Shown here: piece after piece, positions 6,698 to 8,231 of the stretch
Layout: the number at the start of each line of letters is the position of its first letter
Position numbering within the stretch: the stretch's first letter is position 1
Assembly: GCA_051005135.1 (NCBI GenBank)
Contig: JBPCJQ010000051.1
Location: forward strand, 1-8,231
From: DATAQC01 sp051005135
GTDB lineage: Bacteria > Actinomycetota > Acidimicrobiia > Acidimicrobiales > AC-14
Direction of reading: 5' to 3'
DNA: 8,231 nucleotides
Translations under genes and position numbers: made by a program
The notes under the pieces: generated by a model
The model's database searches: none
What the model was told of the DNA's origin: nothing
The model's input: only the letters and a program-made list of their open reading frames with translations

Positions 6698-6922
6698 TCA
6701 CCGGTCGACTGCCTGTACCTCGAACTCGAAATCAACAGCGCGAAAGGTGACGGTGAAGTAGCGGAAGAACGAGAGATGCCCGAGGAGGCCCCACACGTAG
6801 GGCCAGGAGCGCGCCGCTGTCAACCAGGCATGGCGGACCAGCAGGTCGTCATTGCCCTCTATGGCAACGTCGAGGATCGGGCGGACTTGGCCGTTGGGCA
6901 GCTCGGTATAGCGAAGATCAAC
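6698..6922 (-). pseudogene. Remnant of a clan AA (retropepsin-like) aspartic protease, active-site region missing
   Basis: About 74 codons read as protein: an N-terminal part LRYTELPNGQVRPILDVAIEG, then HAWLTAARSWPYVWGLLGHL and the end FFRYFTVTFRAVDFEFEVQ. As I know the family, single-domain clan AA proteases begin with a similar YRELPDG..RPIIPV stretch, then carry DTG/DSG and a flap, and end with GILGQ.GFF..FKVTF. Here the two ends are joined and the DTG/DSG segment is absent. No ATG, GTG or TTG precedes the conserved start in this frame; the codon at 6922 is GTT. The open frame continues upstream to 7276 only as out-of-frame sequence of the neighbouring gene. The coding frame begins right at the neighbour's stop, consistent with a former two-gene operon. 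Local GC is lower than in the transporter genes (hand count 32 of 60 at 6721-6780 against 42 of 60 at 5041-5100). Confidence 0.6.
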
Positions 6923-7388
6923 GGCCTGACAACGCCGAACCCGTCTCCGCCGGGGTGCTTGGCACCCGCCAGACCCTTGCCCGGCGGTGGTTACGGTGCA
7001 ACCAACGCACCACCGCTTCGGGGGTATCCGCGTCGAAGACCACCTCGAGCCCTTCCTGGGCGATCCAACGCCCTGTGAAAGGCTCGAGCACCGCCGCCTC
7101 GGCACCTCCGTGGGGACCACGCTCGGGCGCGCCGGGAGCGGCCGTTTGGGAACTTCGGCGGTAAACACCGAAGCCCAATCGCTGCAGTATTGCTCGGGCC
7201 TGATGAGTGGTGAAGTCGGCGCGATCGAGCCCCGTGACAACCGCCAGCGCTTGTTTTGGGGGGAACCGCCGCCCATTGATCACGGCGTAGTGCTGGTTGA
7301 TCGGTTCTGGGTCCACGCCGGAAAGCGCCAGCTCAATCTGCGCGTGTTCCAAATCGAAGTCGTGGCCGGCAACCCGGGCGGTGCTCAT
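6918..7388 (-). CDS. Small two-domain protein: ScoMcrA-head-like domain plus DUF5678-like domain
   Basis: The 156-residue protein has two recognisable parts. Residues about 14-75 (DLEHAQIELALSGV, then YAVINGRRFPPKQALAVVTG, then AILQRLGF) resemble the N-terminal head domain of ScoMcrA-type modification-dependent restriction proteins, with the 'hydrophobic-x-NG-R-FPPK' core. Residues about 104-143 (FTGRWIAQEGLEVVF, then DTPEAVVRWL and RVWRVP) resemble DUF5678, a short domain often encoded beside clan AA aspartic proteases. A Pro/Gly/Ala-rich linker joins them. There is no signal peptide, membrane segment or nuclease motif. ATG 7388 is preceded by a weak GAGAGAA. An ATG 5 bases upstream reads only two codons, and its stop overlaps the true start as ATGA. 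The protease remnant downstream fits the usual DUF5678 neighbour. Function unknown; both domain calls are from memory of family patterns. Confidence 0.7.
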   Translation of the reverse strand: MSTARVAGHDFDLEHAQIELALSGVDPEPINQHYAVINGRRFPPKQALAVVTGLDRADFTTHQARAILQRLGFGVYRRSSQTAAPGAPERGPHGGAEAAVLEPFTGRWIAQEGLEVVFDADTPEAVVRWLHRNHRRARVWRVPSTPAETGSALSGR

Positions 7389-7405
7389 CCCATGTTCTCT
7401 CTGCT

Positions 7406-7427
7406 TGGTACTTACTGAACCGTACCA
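7406..7427 (-). promoter_or_regulatory. Inverted repeat TGGTAC-N10-GTACCA over a possible promoter of the head/DUF5678 gene
   Basis: Six-base arms are separated by 10 bases. On the minus strand TACGGT (7424-7419) inside it fits TANNNT and would start transcription near 7411, giving a leader of about 23 bases before ATG 7388. The dyad therefore overlaps the candidate -10 and could be an operator. It also spans the last stop codon (7412-7414) of the decayed upstream frame. No T run follows on either strand, so it is not a terminator. Confidence 0.4.
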
Positions 7428-8170
7428 GGCGCGTCAGAATCCCGACCGTCGTCGGACCAGTGGAGGGCAGCCCAGGCCAGTCCCAGGGCGAGCACGGCTA
7501 GGGCGGCGTCATGTGGAAGAGGGTGCCGGCCCACGGCGCCTCGCCCCGGCTGGCCTGGGCCACGAGGGGCACGTGGGTCATGGTCATCCAGATGCCGGCC
7601 AGCGTCACCACCAGCCCGGCCGGCAGCATCCATTGGGCCACCGGCTGAGAGCGGTCGGGCGGGTTGTCTGGCGGCGCCGCCCAGTAGCCGGCACCGGTGG
7701 GGCGCTGCCCGTCCCAGCGGGCATCGGAGCCGTGACCTCTGGCCCGGGCGATGACCGCATCGGCCACCGCCACGCCAGGGGAGGGTTCTTGGATTGCTGG
7801 GAGACGAGGGCCATGTTTTCCTTGGTCCACGGCTCGGTGGCCGGGTAGTCGCCCCAGCGGTGGGCCTCGCTCACGGCCTGGGGTGAGCGGTTGGCGGCCA
7901 GGTCGCGCAGCTCCGCCAGCTCAGCTTTGGCCTGGGCCGAACCCGCCCCGGCGGCGGCGGCGGCACCTTGACCTGGTCGGTCGAGGACAGCACCCATGTC
8001 TTCCACGTCCCCGCCTTGGGCTCGGCCGGGATGCCCCCCGAGGATTGCCTCGAGCTCGAAGCCGACGAGCACCCGGCCAGCAGCAGCGTTGTCAGGACGA
8101 GGCCAAGTTGAGTCCCAAGGAGTGGTGTAGGAGCCGGAGGGCCTGAGGGTCCACCAGACGCGACGGTCAC
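7412..8170 (-). pseudogene. Decayed gene: lipoprotein resembling a PAP2/vanadium-haloperoxidase-type protein, core missing, ending in membrane segments
   Basis: Four successive reading frames carry protein-like sequence in one direction. From about 8170 to 7949: a hydrophobic segment with a perfect lipobox LAGC (Cys codon 8069-8071), then AGTWKTWVLSSTDQVKVPPPP. After a shift in a CCG repeat, about 7948 to 7775: GSAQAKAELAELRDLAANRS...WGDYPATEPWTKENMALVSQQSKNPPLA. After a second shift, about 7772 to 7501: VAVADAVIARARGHGSDARWDG, RPTGAGYWAAPP, then membrane segment WMLPAGLVVTLAGIWMTMTH, closed by TAG 7498-7500. The sense then continues in a third frame with ALAVLALGLAWAALHWSDD to TAA 7412. The first pieces match, in my recollection, the flanks of PAP2-type acid phosphatase/haloperoxidase proteins (GTWKTWVLSS; GSDAxWDGxRPTGPGYW). 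The histidine-containing core that should lie between NPPLA and VADAVIARA is absent. The start (GTG 8170) is uncertain because no basic n-region is visible. Confidence 0.6.
7949..7963. repeat. (CGG)5 trinucleotide run at a frame break
   Basis: Five CGG units (CCG on the minus strand) encode the proline run KVPPPPP of the decayed lipoprotein frame. Protein-like sequence changes frame just after it, towards 7944-7948, where a short G/C-rich stretch continues. Replication slippage here, or a sequencing error in the run, is the likely cause of this first break. Confidence 0.6.
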
Positions 8171-8176
8171 CGCGTC
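8157..8176. promoter_or_regulatory. 20-base dyad (GACGCG-N8-CGCGTC), possible operator
   Basis: Perfect 6-base arms surround an 8-base spacer that itself contains CGGTCAC. The dyad lies about 45 bases before GTG 8222 on the plus strand and over the possible start of the decayed minus-strand gene. Spacing and size suit a dimeric repressor site, but no clear -10 box is seen beside it, so the role is a guess. Confidence 0.3.
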
Positions 8177-8178
8177 AA

Positions 8179-8212
8179 CCTCAAGAAGCAGTTCCAACAC
8201 AACCACTTGAGG
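8179..8212 (+). promoter_or_regulatory. Leader inverted repeat covering part of the Shine-Dalgarno sequence of the right-edge gene
   Basis: CCTCAAG (8179-8185) is the exact reverse complement of CTTGAGG (8206-8212), with a 20-base A/C-rich loop between them. The second arm includes the first bases of AGGAGG (8210-8215). Folding in the mRNA would partly hide the ribosome binding site. The 7-bp stem with a large loop is only moderately stable. Confidence 0.35.
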
Positions 8213-8215
8213 AGG
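8210..8215 (+). promoter_or_regulatory. Strong Shine-Dalgarno sequence of the right-edge gene
   Basis: AGGAGG, the full anti-16S complement, lies 6 bases before GTG 8222. This is the best ribosome binding site in the window and is the main support for a gene starting there. Confidence 0.6.
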
Positions 8216-8221
8216 AGCACG

Positions 8222-8231
8222 GTGACAGTCC
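8222..8231 (+). CDS. Start of an unidentified gene, cut by the window edge
   Basis: GTG 8222 begins Met-Thr-Val before the sequence ends. The call rests only on the full Shine-Dalgarno sequence at ideal spacing and on the leader region upstream (8085-8221), which holds no other plus-strand gene. Nothing can be said about the product. It is divergent from the decayed lipoprotein-like gene. Confidence 0.5.

Noticed and set aside
6923..7276. Upstream extension of the protease-remnant frame to 7276
   Set aside because: This stretch is out-of-frame sequence of the head/DUF5678 gene, rich in Arg and Pro, with no protease features.
7949..7963. CGG repeats as a possible CRISPR-like or regulatory repeat array
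   Set aside because: Only five 3-base units without spacers. They encode a proline run in the decayed lipoprotein.

Overview
The window is GC-rich DNA with GTG starts and TANNNT hexamers lying 6-7 bases upstream of start codons, as in leaderless actinobacterial genes. Together with the product types this suggests an actinobacterium, perhaps of the Acidimicrobiia. The lineage is an inference. I see no rRNA, tRNA, CRISPR array, insertion sequence or phage gene.

Left part (1-2626): a complete S9-family serine peptidase on the minus strand (109-1953) is divergent from a small SAM-dependent methyltransferase on the plus strand (2003-2626). The methyltransferase runs tail-to-tail into the next block with an 11-base overlap.

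Centre (2616-6089): a complete importer of the glycine betaine/osmoprotectant type (ProVWX/OpuC). Two permeases and a substrate-binding lipoprotein form a minus-strand operon (4948 to 2616). The ATPase with C-terminal CBS-like region is divergent from it (4974-6089), only 25 bases from the first permease start. The permeases overlap by ATGA. A perfect 16-base palindrome sits between permease 2 and the binding protein.

Right part (6118-8231): an accessory stretch. A Uma2-type PD-(D/E)XK nuclease-like gene follows the ATPase. Convergent to it is a minus-strand pair: a small protein joining a ScoMcrA-head-like domain to a DUF5678-like domain, and downstream a remnant resembling a clan AA (retropepsin-like) aspartic protease that has lost its active-site middle and has no start codon. 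Next comes a decayed minus-strand gene with at least three frame breaks. It begins as a lipoprotein and resembles a PAP2/vanadium-haloperoxidase-type protein whose catalytic core is missing, ending in two membrane segments. At the right edge a plus-strand gene begins (GTG 8222) with a strong Shine-Dalgarno sequence that is partly covered by a leader inverted repeat.

The best-supported function is uptake of a quaternary-amine-like solute. The items most worth checking are the two neighbouring remnants that both lack a catalytic core, the head-DUF5678-protease combination, the divergent ATPase, and the leader hairpin at the right edge. I do not see a clearly new multi-gene system.
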